From: Maribacter arcticus
GTDB lineage: Bacteria; Bacteroidota; Bacteroidia; Flavobacteriales; Flavobacteriaceae
Assembly: GCF_900167935.1 (NCBI RefSeq)
Contig: NZ_FUYL01000003.1
Location: 62,001 to 126,000 of the forward strand
Reading direction: 5' to 3'
Length of the DNA stretch: 64,000 nt
The notes beneath the pieces are model-generated. The model was not told where the DNA came from, did not search any database, and was given only the letters and a program-made list of their open reading frames with translations. This document shows, in pieces, positions 18,052 through 27,592 of the stretch. Each line of letters starts with the position of its first letter. Positions within the stretch are counted from its first letter, which is position 1. The position numbers and the translations under genes are program-made.

Positions 18052-19227
18052 ATGAAAACATTAAGAAAAATAACAACTTCGGGATTACTTCTGTTTGCTA
18101 TAACAACTGTACTTGGTTGTGTAGACGAGCCTAAACAAAAACAAATTGAACTAATTGCATATGCTCATTCCCCTTTGGAAATAAAAAAAGATAATATTGT
18201 ACAAATTGCATTATTACTTGACACTAGTAATAGTATGGACGGTTTAATTAACCAAGCAAAGTCGCAGCTTTGGGATATTGTAAATGAATTCAGCCTTGCC
18301 AAATGTGGCAATGATGCTAGACCTAATTTACAAATTGCACTGTATCAATATGGTAATGATAATCTTTCTGCAGAAGAAGGGTATATTCAGCAGGTTTTAG
18401 CATTTAGCAGTGACCTTGATGAAATTTCTGAGAAATTATTTTCATTAACCACTAATGGGGGTGAAGAATATTGCGGAAAGGTTTTACAAACATCATTACA
18501 TCAGTTGCCTTGGAATAAAAACCCAGATTTATTACGCATGATATTTATTGCGGGTAATGAACCATTTGACCAAGGTCAATATAATTATAGAACTGCATTA
18601 ACAAATGCCAACGAGAAAGATGTTGTTGTTAATACCATTTTCTGCGGAAACTACGAACTGGGCATCAATACGAATTGGAAAGAGGGTGCATCATTAACAG
18701 GTGGCGAATATATGGCCATTGACCACAATAAAAAAGTTACTCATATAAGTACCCCATATGATGAAATCATTATAAAACTAAATTCAAAACTTAACACGAC
18801 TTACATTTCTTATGGTTCTTTGGGCAAATCAAAAATTATCGCACAGGAGGTACAAGATAGCAATGCACTAGCAATGCAAGAAGCTGTTGCTGTAAAAAGA
18901 GCCGTAAGTAAAAGCTCAAGACTTTACAATAATAAAAAATGGGATTTGGTTGATGCTTATGATGATGCCGAATTTGAAATCAGCTCTGTCGAGAAAGACG
19001 AGTTGCCTGAGGAACTACAAGGAAAAAGTGAAAACGAAATCAAGCTGTACGTTGAATCGAAGAAAAATGAGCGAGAAGAAATTCAAAACAAAATAAAAGA
19101 GTACAATTCTAAGCGATTAGCCTATATCGCCGAAAATCAAAAAAGCAATAACTCAGGTGAGCTAGAAAATGCAATGGTTCAAGCCATTAAAAAACAAGCT
19201 GCATCGAAAAACTTTAGTTGGGATTAA
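18052..19227 (+). CDS. von Willebrand factor A domain lipoprotein
   Basis: This 391-residue protein has a lipoprotein signal peptide, with the lipobox ending at Cys23 (VLGC). A vWA domain runs from about 50 to 250 with a MIDAS metal-binding motif D57-T-S59-N-S61 (LLLDTSNSM), followed by NGGEEYCGK and IFIAGNEPFDQG. The C-terminal third is highly charged and probably coiled coil (KNEREEIQNKIKEYNSKR). It probably binds a protein ligand at the membrane surface through a divalent cation. There is no MoxR ATPase or BatA/BatB neighbour, so it does not belong to the common aerotolerance operon. Its role is unknown. Confidence 0.8.
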   Translation: MKTLRKITTSGLLLFAITTVLGCVDEPKQKQIELIAYAHSPLEIKKDNIVQIALLLDTSNSMDGLINQAKSQLWDIVNEFSLAKCGNDARPNLQIALYQYGNDNLSAEEGYIQQVLAFSSDLDEISEKLFSLTTNGGEEYCGKVLQTSLHQLPWNKNPDLLRMIFIAGNEPFDQGQYNYRTALTNANEKDVVVNTIFCGNYELGINTNWKEGASLTGGEYMAIDHNKKVTHISTPYDEIIIKLNSKLNTTYISYGSLGKSKIIAQEVQDSNALAMQEAVAVKRAVSKSSRLYNNKKWDLVDAYDDAEFEISSVEKDELPEELQGKSENEIKLYVESKKNEREEIQNKIKEYNSKRLAYIAENQKSNNSGELENAMVQAIKKQAASKNFSWD

Positions 19228-19243
19228 TCTTCGAAAATCTAAT

Positions 19244-19276
19244 CGGCCTGTTTTAACTTAAACGGGCCTTTTTTTT
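19244..19276 (+). terminator. Rho-independent terminator after the vWA gene
   Basis: GGCCTGTTT pairs with AAACGGGCC (one T-G pair) over a short TAACTT loop and is followed by eight T residues. It ends at the stop codon of the convergent PorP/SprF gene. Confidence 0.8.
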
Positions 19277-20297
19277 AGTTAGCTGCCGGACAATAGCAAT
19301 CGTACTTACGTTCGGTCTGTCCGAAATCATAACCAATGGTAATCTGATGAAATCCTCCATTATCAAAACGAATATCTCCCATTTGATAAGAATAGTTATA
19401 AGACACCATAAAGTTGTTAATATTGGCTCCTACTATAGGTGTCACGAGTTGTAAACGTTGTTCTCCAAAACCAGTTGCCGTTTGAAATTGTGCACCATCA
19501 AAACTTCTTCTATACGAAAGTCCGCCCCAAATACGTCCAAAATCAACATCCTTATACACCTTGGCATTGATATCCATGGTTTTCTCTTTAGTAAATTCGG
19601 TTAACTGAAAAAGAACGGAAGGTTCAACTTGCCATTCACTTTTACCAAATACATAACCAGTAGAAATGAGGTATCTTCTAATATTATCAATAACTAATTG
19701 ATCAGGATTATCTTGCCTATCTCTGTAGTATACATTTCTTTTACTACCTGTCATTGCATTGGTTACTGCAAAATGAGTGTAGAATTCTTGAAAATTATAT
19801 GAAATACCAATATCAACGTTAGTATATGATGCGCTTAACTTTATTCCAGAAACAGCAGGATCCGGCGTAACAGATCTAAACTCAGTTTCATCTAAACTAC
19901 TTTGCAAAATTGTAGCACTTAATCCAAAAGAAAGTTGATTTAAGACTCTCATGTCACTACTCCCCATTCTTAAATGGTGAGCATATGTTAATTTCAATCC
20001 TGTTTGTGAGTGGTAACCATTTGCATCATTAAAAAGAATGGCTCCCATTCCACTTGGCGTATCACCAATTCTAAAATGTGCATTTATTGTTTGTAAACTA
20101 GGGGCATCATCTACATCGAACCATTGCTTTCTGGCAGTCGCTCTTATTTTACCTCCTTCACCAATACCTGCCATAGAAGGAAATACCAAATAGTAGTTAT
20201 CTGACAAATAATCGAAATAAACAGGAATGCCCTCCTGTGCTATAGATTTTGAACCTATCATTAACACGGTAAACAATAGTAGAATATGGTATCTCAT
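19275..20297 (-). CDS. PorP/SprF-family type IX secretion system membrane protein (second copy)
   Basis: This 340-residue protein has a signal peptide (cleaved near SIAQ/EG) and the PorP/SprF pattern: an N-terminal YFDYLSDNYYLVFPSMAG segment matching the usual FNPAYAG region, many amphipathic beta strands and a C-terminal ITIGYDFG strand. It is a distant paralogue of the protein at 7520-8503 and has no adjacent OmpA or C-terminal-domain cargo gene. It is probably an outer-membrane barrel partner of a type IX cargo encoded elsewhere, or an independent anchoring protein. It is divergent from the Nfu gene. Confidence 0.85.
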   Translation of the reverse strand: MRYHILLLFTVLMIGSKSIAQEGIPVYFDYLSDNYYLVFPSMAGIGEGGKIRATARKQWFDVDDAPSLQTINAHFRIGDTPSGMGAILFNDANGYHSQTGLKLTYAHHLRMGSSDMRVLNQLSFGLSATILQSSLDETEFRSVTPDPAVSGIKLSASYTNVDIGISYNFQEFYTHFAVTNAMTGSKRNVYYRDRQDNPDQLVIDNIRRYLISTGYVFGKSEWQVEPSVLFQLTEFTKEKTMDINAKVYKDVDFGRIWGGLSYRRSFDGAQFQTATGFGEQRLQLVTPIVGANINNFMVSYNYSYQMGDIRFDNGGFHQITIGYDFGQTERKYDCYCPAAN

Positions 20298-20395
20298 CTT
20301 TGGGATTATAAACTAGACCTTAGTTTTGATAATATAAAGTGTATAACGGGTTAACCTCAACATTATTATGTAGGACTAAACTAAGATTTCCTTCG

Positions 20396-20403
20396 TATTT
20401 TTG
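20396..20403 (+). promoter_or_regulatory. Putative -7 promoter element of the Nfu gene
   Basis: TATTTTTG matches TAnnTTTG and lies 17 nt before the ATG of the NifU-like gene. No good TTTG is present at the expected upstream distance. Confidence 0.45.
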
Positions 20404-20420
20404 CATAAATTATTTGAGAA

Positions 20421-21332
20421 ATGAAAGAGTATTCTATTACAGTTGTTAAGACTAATAATCCCAATATACTAAAGTTCGAAACTAATCATCTATTAGTTCA
20501 ACGCAAAAACTACGAGTATAAAAATATTGACGAAGCCAAAAATTCACCTTTGGCACAACAATTATTCTATTTACCATTTATAAAAACGGTATATATTTCT
20601 GGTGATTTCATTGGCCTAGAACGATATGACATTGTTAAGTGGGAAGATGTGAAAGATGAGGTTGCGCAACAATTGGTCGAGTACTTAAACGCAGGAGAAC
20701 CAATAGTTTTGGAAGAGGATTTAGATAAACCAATACCTGTTACTGTATATGCAGAGGTTACACCAAACCCATCTACAATGAAGTTTGTTGCCAGTAAAAA
20801 AATAGTTGGCTCTGCCTTTGAATTCAAAAATTTAGATGAAGCTCGAGATTCTAAATTAGCGACTACATTATTTCAATTTCCATTCGTGAAACAAGTATTT
20901 ATTGATGAAAATTATGTTTCTGTTTCTAAATACGAAGTTGCTGAATGGGATGATATTACAGTAGAAGTAAGAGAGGTAATTAGAAACTTTATAGCTGACG
21001 GAAAAGAGATTGTTGCCGATAATGCAAAATCGATTGGCACCGAAGCACAAGTTTCTGAAACGGTTTCTGTAGAAAGCACAATAACACTTGATGAAACATC
21101 TCAAGAAATTGTGGATATTTTGGAGGAATACGTGAAGCCAGCAGTTGCAAGTGACGGAGGTAATATAATGTTCAAATCTTATGATAAGGAGAGCAAAACT
21201 GTAAACGTAATATTACAGGGTGCGTGTAGTGGTTGTCCGTCTTCTACATATACCTTAAAAAACGGTATAGAAACTATGCTTAAAAATATGATGGGTGACA
21301 AAGTAAATGAGGTTGTAGCCCTAAACGGTTAA
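20421..21332 (+). CDS. NifU-like iron-sulfur scaffold with two tandem Nfu_N domains
   Basis: This 303-residue protein has two successive Nfu N-terminal domains (about 5-95 and 110-195) that resemble each other (LAQQLFYLPFIKTVYISGDF against LATTLFQFPFVKQVFIDENY), a short linker and a C-terminal NifU domain (about 222-300). The cluster-binding CxxC is C269-S-G-C272. Nfu proteins bind a [4Fe-4S] cluster at a dimer interface and deliver it to target enzymes. Most have one or no Nfu_N domain. The gene stands alone, followed by dodecin in the same direction, and no suf or isc genes are near. Confidence 0.92.
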   Translation: MKEYSITVVKTNNPNILKFETNHLLVQRKNYEYKNIDEAKNSPLAQQLFYLPFIKTVYISGDFIGLERYDIVKWEDVKDEVAQQLVEYLNAGEPIVLEEDLDKPIPVTVYAEVTPNPSTMKFVASKKIVGSAFEFKNLDEARDSKLATTLFQFPFVKQVFIDENYVSVSKYEVAEWDDITVEVREVIRNFIADGKEIVADNAKSIGTEAQVSETVSVESTITLDETSQEIVDILEEYVKPAVASDGGNIMFKSYDKESKTVNVILQGACSGCPSSTYTLKNGIETMLKNMMGDKVNEVVALNG

Positions 21333-21403
21333 TAAATGCTTGAAATTAATAATATTTTGCCTTCAAATTGTGTAACTTGTAGTGAATCTAAAAACACATC
21401 ATT

Positions 21404-21604
21404 ATGGCAGTTTTAAAAGTTATTGAAATATTAGCAAATTCTGATAATGGTTGGGAAGATGCAGCAAAAAAAGCAGTTTCTGAAGCCTCTAAATCGGTGA
21501 AAAATATTAAATCGGTTTATATCAACGAGCAAAGTGCAACTGTTGAAGATGGCAAAATCAAAAATTACAGAGTCAATGTTAAAATCACTTTCGAAGTAAA
21601 ATAA
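21404..21604 (+). CDS. Dodecin family flavin-binding protein
   Basis: This 66-residue protein covers the entire dodecin fold: strand VLKVIEILA, helix GWEDAAKKAVSEASKS, then two strands ending in VNVKITFEV. Dodecins form hollow 12-mers that store or buffer flavins, with an aromatic residue stacking on the isoalloxazine ring (W17 in NGWED). The length is typical and the gene is complete. It is followed at once by a strong terminator, so it ends its transcription unit. Confidence 0.93.
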   Translation: MAVLKVIEILANSDNGWEDAAKKAVSEASKSVKNIKSVYINEQSATVEDGKIKNYRVNVKITFEVK

Positions 21605-21622
21605 CAAAAATCAAACTATTTC

Positions 21623-21648
21623 AAAAGCGCCTTTTGGCGCTTTTTTTT
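21623..21648 (+). terminator. Strong rho-independent terminator after dodecin
   Basis: AAAAGCGCC and GGCGCTTTT pair perfectly around a TTTT loop, followed by further T residues. Confidence 0.9.
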
Positions 21649-21673
21649 GTCCTAAAATCAAATCAGTAATCTA

Positions 21674-23725
21674 ATGGCTAAGCATCCAAAATTTACTAAT
21701 AACCTAATCAACGAAAGTAGTCCGTACTTACTGCAACATGCCCACAACCCTGTAAATTGGGAGGCATGGAACCCTGAAGTTCTGAAAAGAGCAAAAGATG
21801 AAAAAAAGCTACTATTAATAAGTATAGGTTATGCTGCTTGTCATTGGTGTCATGTTATGGAACATGAATGTTTTGAAGACGAAGATGTAGCGAAGGCCAT
21901 GAATTCTCATTTTATTAATATTAAGGTTGACCGTGAAGAAAGACCAGATATTGACCACATTTACATGGATGCTTTACAAATGATGACTGGCAGTGGCGGT
22001 TGGCCTCTAAATATTTTGGCATTACCTGATGGAAGACCCTTCTGGGGCGCAACTTTTGTAAAAAAACAAGAATGGATTCAAGTGCTAAACCAGTTGCAAG
22101 AATTATATGAAAATAATCCTGAAAAAATTATTGGCTATGCTGAAAACATGGCTCATGGATTAAAAGAAATAAATACCATAGCAATTGAGGAGAATAGTGA
22201 CATCATATCCATTTCTAGAATAAATGATATAGTAAAAGATTGGTCTACTTATTTCGACACATTTTTAGGTGGCTACAAGAGAGCCCCTAAATTTATGATG
22301 CCCGTTAATTTGAATTTCCTTTTACATTATGGACACTCACAAAAAGATGAAGCGATTAATGAATATGTGCATACCACATTAACCAGAATGGCCTGGGGCG
22401 GTATATTCGACCATGTAGGCGGTGGCTACTCAAGATACTCTGTAGATACTAAATGGCATGTTCCCCATTTTGAAAAAATGCTTTATGATAACGGATTATT
22501 AATCAGTCTCTATGCAAAAGCATATGCTACAACTAAGAATATCCTTTATAAAAATGTAGTACAGCAGTCTATTTCTTTTATTAAAGAAGAACTTTTAGAT
22601 GTAAGTAATGGTTTTTACTCTTCTCTTGATGCTGATAGTTTATCGGAAACAGAAAAACTGGTTGAAGGAGCGTTCTATGTTTGGAAAGAAAAACAACTTC
22701 GAGAAATTCTCACGGATAACTACCCACTTTTTGCTGATTTTTATAGTATCAATTCTTATGGTTATTGGGAAGAAGATAACTACGTGTTAATTAGAGATGC
22801 AGAAGCCAAGGACATTGCTAATAAACATGATTTGACGGAGGAAGCAGTTTTCAGCACAATAACAAAATGTTTAAAATTATTAAAGCAAGAACGCGATAAA
22901 AGAGAGAAACCAAGGCTTGATGATAAAATTCTAACCTCTTGGAATGGTTTAGCCCTAAAAGGCCTTACAGATGCCTATAGGTTTTTGGGAAACAAAGAAT
23001 ATTTAGAAATGGCCCAGCAGAACGCGCATTTTATTCTAAACAATTTAGTTGATAAAGAGGGTGGTCTTTATCATAATCACAAAAACGGCAAAAGCACTAT
23101 TTCTGGTTTTCTTGAAGATTATGCTGCTATAATTGATGGTTTTATAAGTTTATACGAAGTAAGTTATAATGAAACATGGTTAAACCACAGTTTAAAACTA
23201 ACCAACTACGTAATCGATAATTTTTCAGACACCTCTACAGGTTTATTTTTCTTCACTTCTAATAAAGGAGAATCTTTAATTCGAAAAACCTTAGAAGTAG
23301 CTGACAATGTGATACCCTCATCCAATTCTATAATGGCTCATAATCTTTTAAAGCTTTCTAAATATTTTCCAGAAGAAAGTTTTGAAATAAGATTGAATCA
23401 AATCATGAATACAATGCGGAAATCAATCACTGAAAATCCACAAAATCACGCCAATTGGCTTCACCTTTCACTATTAATGGATCAAGATTATTATGAAATA
23501 GTCGTTATTGGTGAAAATTTTGAACCCATATGCAAAACCTTAATGAAGAACTACTTGCCAAACGTTATATTTGCCGCTTCAAATTCTAAAACTAGCAACT
23601 TACCATTATTTATGAATAGGTATGTTATGAATAAAACACTGATTTATGTCTGTAAACACGGTAGCTGTCAGTTGCCTGTTGAGGAAACCAATAAAGCCTT
23701 GAACTTAATCAATACCAAATTCTAA
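21674..23725 (+). CDS. Thioredoxin-domain protein of the DUF255/SSP411 (YyaL) family
   Basis: This 683-residue protein has an N-terminal thioredoxin-like domain with the family motif [10 protein letters not shown] (C56 and C59) and [18 protein letters not shown]. The rest is an alpha/alpha-toroid region resembling glycoside-processing (six-hairpin) enzymes ([42 protein letters not shown]). The family is widespread and its catalytic role is uncertain; both redox and sugar-related roles have been suggested. There is no signal peptide, so it is probably cytosolic. It is monocistronic between terminators. Confidence 0.9.
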   Translation: MAKHPKFTNNLINESSPYLLQHAHNPVNWEAWNPEVLKRAKDEKKLLLISIGYAACHWCHVMEHECFEDEDVAKAMNSHFINIKVDREERPDIDHIYMDALQMMTGSGGWPLNILALPDGRPFWGATFVKKQEWIQVLNQLQELYENNPEKIIGYAENMAHGLKEINTIAIEENSDIISISRINDIVKDWSTYFDTFLGGYKRAPKFMMPVNLNFLLHYGHSQKDEAINEYVHTTLTRMAWGGIFDHVGGGYSRYSVDTKWHVPHFEKMLYDNGLLISLYAKAYATTKNILYKNVVQQSISFIKEELLDVSNGFYSSLDADSLSETEKLVEGAFYVWKEKQLREILTDNYPLFADFYSINSYGYWEEDNYVLIRDAEAKDIANKHDLTEEAVFSTITKCLKLLKQERDKREKPRLDDKILTSWNGLALKGLTDAYRFLGNKEYLEMAQQNAHFILNNLVDKEGGLYHNHKNGKSTISGFLEDYAAIIDGFISLYEVSYNETWLNHSLKLTNYVIDNFSDTSTGLFFFTSNKGESLIRKTLEVADNVIPSSNSIMAHNLLKLSKYFPEESFEIRLNQIMNTMRKSITENPQNHANWLHLSLLMDQDYYEIVVIGENFEPICKTLMKNYLPNVIFAASNSKTSNLPLFMNRYVMNKTLIYVCKHGSCQLPVEETNKALNLINTKF

Positions 23726-23799
23726 AAATTGCTCAGTCACTAATCATTGCCGCGGTTACCACAATAGTTAAATAGTAAAGAATAAAAATAATAGTGAAT

Positions 23800-24624
23800 A
23801 TGGATAAAATTTTGAACCTTCAAGAACATGCAGACAAGGCATTAGATTGGATGTGGGCCGTATTGCCCAATTTAGTAATTGCGCTCTTTCTTTTATTTGC
23901 AGGTACATACGTCATACGTTTCATTAATAAAATGGTACACAAATTCTTTTTAAAGAAAGACTATGATTTAGCCTTGGAATCATTTCTGCAAAGCTTTATC
24001 AATATAGCGTTGAAAATGATACTTTTTGTACTTGTAATCACCCAATTAGGCGTTCAAACAACTTCTTTAGTTGCAGTACTCGCTTCTGCAGGGCTAGCAA
24101 TTGGTTTAGCGCTACAAGGATCATTAGCCAATTTTGCGGGTGGTGTATTAATATTAATATTCAAACCTTTTAAAATAGGGGATTGGATTTCCGCTCAAGG
24201 TGTAGATGGTACCGTAAAGGAGATCTCTATTTTCACTACAAAATTAAGCACTTTCGGAAATCAGGTTGCTGTCATTCCAAATGGTCAACTTTCTAACAAC
24301 ACCATTATTAATTACAATGCATTAGATACCAGAAGAGATAAAATTGATGTGGGTATAGGGTATGGTTCTAACATAAAACAAGCCAAAGATATATTATTGG
24401 CGATATGTAATGACAGCGCGACCATACTTAAAGAGCCTATTCCTGAAGTATATGTTGGCGAATTGGCAGATAGTTCGGTGAATTTGACCCTTCGTTTTTG
24501 GGTAAATAATCCAGATTTTTGGGCTGCGCATTTTCATGTTTTGGAAGAAACAAAATATCGCTTTGATGCTGCCGGTATTGAAATACCATTCCCACAACGT
24601 GTAATTACCCAAATGAAAAATTAA
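23800..24624 (+). CDS. MscS-family small-conductance mechanosensitive channel
   Basis: This is a protein of about 274 residues with three membrane helices. The pore-lining third helix holds the Gly/Ala-rich pattern ASAGLAIGLALQGSLANFAGGVLIL, shown here only as part of a longer helix, followed by the beta domain KPFKIGDWISAQGVDGTV and a C-terminal alpha/beta domain. Such channels open under membrane tension to release solutes during osmotic downshift. An upstream in-frame GTG at 23794 would add two residues; the ATG is preferred because of its codon and the A-rich leader. A terminator follows. Confidence 0.93.
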   Translation: MDKILNLQEHADKALDWMWAVLPNLVIALFLLFAGTYVIRFINKMVHKFFLKKDYDLALESFLQSFINIALKMILFVLVITQLGVQTTSLVAVLASAGLAIGLALQGSLANFAGGVLILIFKPFKIGDWISAQGVDGTVKEISIFTTKLSTFGNQVAVIPNGQLSNNTIINYNALDTRRDKIDVGIGYGSNIKQAKDILLAICNDSATILKEPIPEVYVGELADSSVNLTLRFWVNNPDFWAAHFHVLEETKYRFDAAGIEIPFPQRVITQMKN

Positions 24625-24644
24625 AATTTCTTATAACAGTAAAC

Positions 24645-24676
24645 TAAAATCCTTAATCACTAGAGGATTTTTTTTT
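24645..24676 (+). terminator. Rho-independent terminator after the MscS gene
   Basis: AAAATCCT pairs with AGGATTT over a loop of about ten bases, followed by a long T-run. It separates the channel gene from the unrecognised exported protein. Confidence 0.75.
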
Positions 24677-24731
24677 GTAATTAATTGATTTTCAATTTAT
24701 TATTTATTATATTAAAGTAAAATCAATGGTT

Positions 24732-25421
24732 ATGAACAAGCTTTTAATTTTTATTTTTTTTGTTTCCAATATCTGTTTTTCCCAGGGGGTACAGACCATT
24801 GGAAGGTCAAGTGGTCTAATGACTCCTGCGCAAATGGGAATGTCTTTTTTTGAAGTACCTATTGAGGGTTCGCCATATATAAATGAGATTTTTAAAAAAG
24901 GAAAAACTATAATTAATGGTAAACATACAAGTGATGCTTTAATGAGATATGATGCATACCGTGATGCAATTGAAATAAAAAATGAAAATGATATAGCAAG
25001 AACTTTGTTGAGAAGAAGCAACATTGTCGCCGATATAGATGGTACAATTTATATGGTTAGGGAGTATCGCGAAACAGGTGAAAATAAATTGGGGTATTTC
25101 AACCCTCTAAATGAAGGATATGTCAGACTTTTAATAAAACCTAAGAAAATATTTACACAAGCCGAAAATCCAGAAAACGGGTACGATACATTTAAACCTG
25201 CAAAGTATCAAGATATTTCAATGTATTATATGCAAAAAGGTGATGAACCCGCAATTGAAACTAAACTGTCAAAAAGAAAAATTCTAAGTTTTTTAAATGA
25301 TAGTTCTGAAGTATTGAAACAATTTATTAAGAAAAATGAATTGAATATGCGCTCAGAAAGTGATATTATCATATTGATAAACTTTTACAATACCCAGGAA
25401 ATGGATAATAAAACGTTATAA
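24732..25421 (+). CDS. Exported protein of unknown function
   Basis: This protein of about 229 residues is one I do not recognise. A clear signal peptide (MNKLLIFIFFVSNICFS) is followed by a mature part without membrane helices. Visible features are a Gly/Ser-rich start (GRSSGLMTPAQMG), an ELNMRSESDIIILINFYN C-terminus with a helical charged stretch before it, and no cysteines after the signal peptide. An ATG two codons upstream (24726) is also possible. It is flanked by a terminator upstream and converges on tsaB. It may respond to envelope conditions, but nothing in the context fixes a role. Confidence 0.75.
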   Translation: MNKLLIFIFFVSNICFSQGVQTIGRSSGLMTPAQMGMSFFEVPIEGSPYINEIFKKGKTIINGKHTSDALMRYDAYRDAIEIKNENDIARTLLRRSNIVADIDGTIYMVREYRETGENKLGYFNPLNEGYVRLLIKPKKIFTQAENPENGYDTFKPAKYQDISMYYMQKGDEPAIETKLSKRKILSFLNDSSEVLKQFIKKNELNMRSESDIIILINFYNTQEMDNKTL

Positions 25422-25433
25422 GTTTTTTATTTA

Positions 25434-26114
25434 TTACTTATCCTTCTTTGTTTGTAGAACAAAGTCCTTTAAATAATAAGGCTCGAAATAAGCAACATCC
25501 TCAAAATCTTTGTTTTTAAATTTATCGAATGATATCAATGCCATTTCTTTTGCCGATGGTACAACATCAAGGTGAAACGTAAGATTGTCAGAATTAAAAA
25601 TTCCTTTAATCTTCTCGGCACCACTTCCCAGAAAATGAACAGAAGTTGAGCCAATATACGCTTCAAATGATTGTTCATCTATAATTTCTGCCTTCGTCTC
25701 CCTTACTTGATTAAGATGGTTATCAAAAACCGCAGAATACACTTCCATACGTCTAGCATCTAAAACTGGAATTACTAGAGCATCTTCGTCAACACTCTTT
25801 AATTGAGAGGCCATACTTTTTAATGTAGAAACAGAAACAAGCGGCACATCCATAGCATAACACAAGCCTTTTGCAGCAGAAACTCCAATTCTTAATCCCG
25901 TATAAGAACCTGGTCCTTTACTCACTGCTATAGCCTCTAAATCTTGCATTTTCAAAGCAGCTTCATTCATTACCTCTTCAATAAATACGTGAAGTTTTTC
26001 AGCATGAGAATAGTTTTCAGAATTTAATTCTTTCATCGCCAGTATAACTCCGTCTTTCGCCAAGCATACCGAGCAATTTGTAGATGATGTTTCAAGATTT
26101 AATATTACGCCCAT
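25434..26114 (-). CDS. tsaB: tRNA threonylcarbamoyladenosine biosynthesis protein TsaB
   Basis: This 226-residue protein of the ASKHA (Hsp70/actin-like) fold has the N-terminal phosphate loop LNLETSSTNCSVCLA and the family signature SKGPGSYTGLRIGVSAAKG. TsaB is the scaffold partner of TsaD and TsaE in adding the threonylcarbamoyl group to A37 of ANN-decoding tRNAs. Its partners are not in the window. A TACCTTTG promoter box ends only four nucleotides before the ATG, so the mRNA may be leaderless or nearly so. Confidence 0.95.
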   Translation of the reverse strand: MGVILNLETSSTNCSVCLAKDGVILAMKELNSENYSHAEKLHVFIEEVMNEAALKMQDLEAIAVSKGPGSYTGLRIGVSAAKGLCYAMDVPLVSVSTLKSMASQLKSVDEDALVIPVLDARRMEVYSAVFDNHLNQVRETKAEIIDEQSFEAYIGSTSVHFLGSGAEKIKGIFNSDNLTFHLDVVPSAKEMALISFDKFKNKDFEDVAYFEPYYLKDFVLQTKKDK

Positions 26115-26118
26115 GATG

Positions 26119-26126
26119 CAAAGGTA
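26119..26126 (-). promoter_or_regulatory. -7 promoter element of tsaB, with almost no leader
   Basis: The minus strand reads TACCTTTG, a perfect TAnnTTTG, then CATC and the ATG of tsaB. The position expected for the -33 element coincides with the T-tract of the terminator of the upstream efflux operon. Confidence 0.6.
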
Positions 26127-26145
26127 TTACTTACTATAAAATGAA

Positions 26146-26178
26146 AAAGCCTGTACACATTAAAATGTTACAGGCCTT
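26146..26178 (-). terminator. Rho-independent terminator of the ABC efflux operon
   Basis: On the minus strand AAGGCCTGTAA and TTACAGGCTT-like arms (GCCTGTA paired with TACAGGC) form a hairpin followed by TTTTT. It lies 20 bp after the TolC stop codon. Confidence 0.7.
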
Positions 26179-26197
26179 TAAATTATAATTGATTCGA

Positions 26198-27556
26198 CTA
26201 ATCTAAAGAAATAGGGATACCGAAATAGAATTCCAATATTTTTAATCTAAAGATATAATCATATTTAGTACGAATTACATCAGCCTCTGCATTGTCAACC
26301 CTCGACTGCGCTTGACTGAAAATAAATGAATTCATTAGCCCTACATCGAAACGTTCTTTTGCATAATCGTAAGCCAATCTTCTAGCCTCTAAAGTTTTTT
26401 CAGCGGCATAGTATGCTTTTGCAAACGTTGTAACATCAACATACCTTTGGTTAACGGTTGTTTCCAAATCTAACTTGTCTTGTTCAAACTGAAGTTTAGA
26501 TTTTTCTAAATTTATACGTGAACGTTGTACACTATTACGGGTACTCCAACCATTAAAAATCGGTACATTTAATTGTGCCCCATAAGAGATTCCATCAAAA
26601 ATCCAAAGTTGGTCTATGAATCCAGGTGTAAATACACCCCCAGCTCCATCCGGTAAAGGTTGAGTAGCATCAGAATATCTTGCTCCATATTGAAAAAATC
26701 CAGTTAAGGTTGGGGCATAAGCGCCTTTTGCAATCTCTAAATCTTTCTCCGCTAAGTCTACAGTAGATTTAGAAAATTTAATATCATTTCTAAATTCTAA
26801 TGCTTTCGCAAAAATTGTTTTAGCAGAATTATTCAATATATCCGATGGTGGAATTTCGAAAGATTCATCCGCAATATTAAAATTATCGTAATCCGTTATT
26901 TGCAAAAGTTGAGCCAGGTTTATTCTTGAAATCAACACCAAGCTTTCATTATTGACCATTTGTTGTTCTTGCCCAGCAGCAGTTGCCTCTAAATCAAGTA
27001 AATCTCCTTTAGGAACTACACCAGCTTCAACCAATTCTTTTGTTCGTTTTAAATCTTGTTCTGTAATAGCATATTGTGCTCTTGAAACTGCCAAGGCTTC
27101 TTTATTAGATAAGATTTGAAGATAATTATTAGCAACACTCAACTTTATATCATCTTTCAGATTATCTAATCTATACTGATTACTAATTGCATTTAATTTG
27201 GCACGTTGTAATTGCTTAAAATTTCTTAACCCGTTGTATAGCGTAATATTAGAACTAATATTTCCACCAACACTAACAGTAGATTGATTACCTGCAACAG
27301 GCTGGTTAGAGGTACTAACAATCGTAAAACCAACATTTTTTGATGCACTTGAAGAAGCATTTAACGTAGGCAACATATTACCCAACGCATCAGACTGATC
27401 AATATTTGCATTTTCTAAATCCAATTCGAATTGTTCAACCGTAAGGTTGTTCTCGACAGCATAGAATACGCATTCTTCCAAAGTCCATTTCTTTTGTTGT
27501 GCCATGGTAATCATCATGCCAAACAAAAATATAAAGACGGTTATTTTAAATTTCAT
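26198..27556 (-). CDS. TolC-family outer-membrane efflux protein
   Basis: This 452-residue protein has a signal peptide (MKFKITVFIFLFGMMITMA/QQ) and the WTLEECVFYAVENNL start common to Bacteroidota TolC proteins. Two outer-membrane efflux repeats follow, each with a long coiled-coil pair and short beta strands (YGARYSDAT, YGAQLNVPIFNGW). It forms the outer-membrane duct of a tripartite pump. It is the last of eight genes on the minus strand and the only TolC of the operon, so it probably serves both adaptor/permease sets. Confidence 0.93.
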   Translation of the reverse strand: MKFKITVFIFLFGMMITMAQQKKWTLEECVFYAVENNLTVEQFELDLENANIDQSDALGNMLPTLNASSSASKNVGFTIVSTSNQPVAGNQSTVSVGGNISSNITLYNGLRNFKQLQRAKLNAISNQYRLDNLKDDIKLSVANNYLQILSNKEALAVSRAQYAITEQDLKRTKELVEAGVVPKGDLLDLEATAAGQEQQMVNNESLVLISRINLAQLLQITDYDNFNIADESFEIPPSDILNNSAKTIFAKALEFRNDIKFSKSTVDLAEKDLEIAKGAYAPTLTGFFQYGARYSDATQPLPDGAGGVFTPGFIDQLWIFDGISYGAQLNVPIFNGWSTRNSVQRSRINLEKSKLQFEQDKLDLETTVNQRYVDVTTFAKAYYAAEKTLEARRLAYDYAKERFDVGLMNSFIFSQAQSRVDNAEADVIRTKYDYIFRLKILEFYFGIPISLD

Positions 27557-27592
27557 TTTTTGATTGTTTTGATTTGTATTTTGATTGATTCT

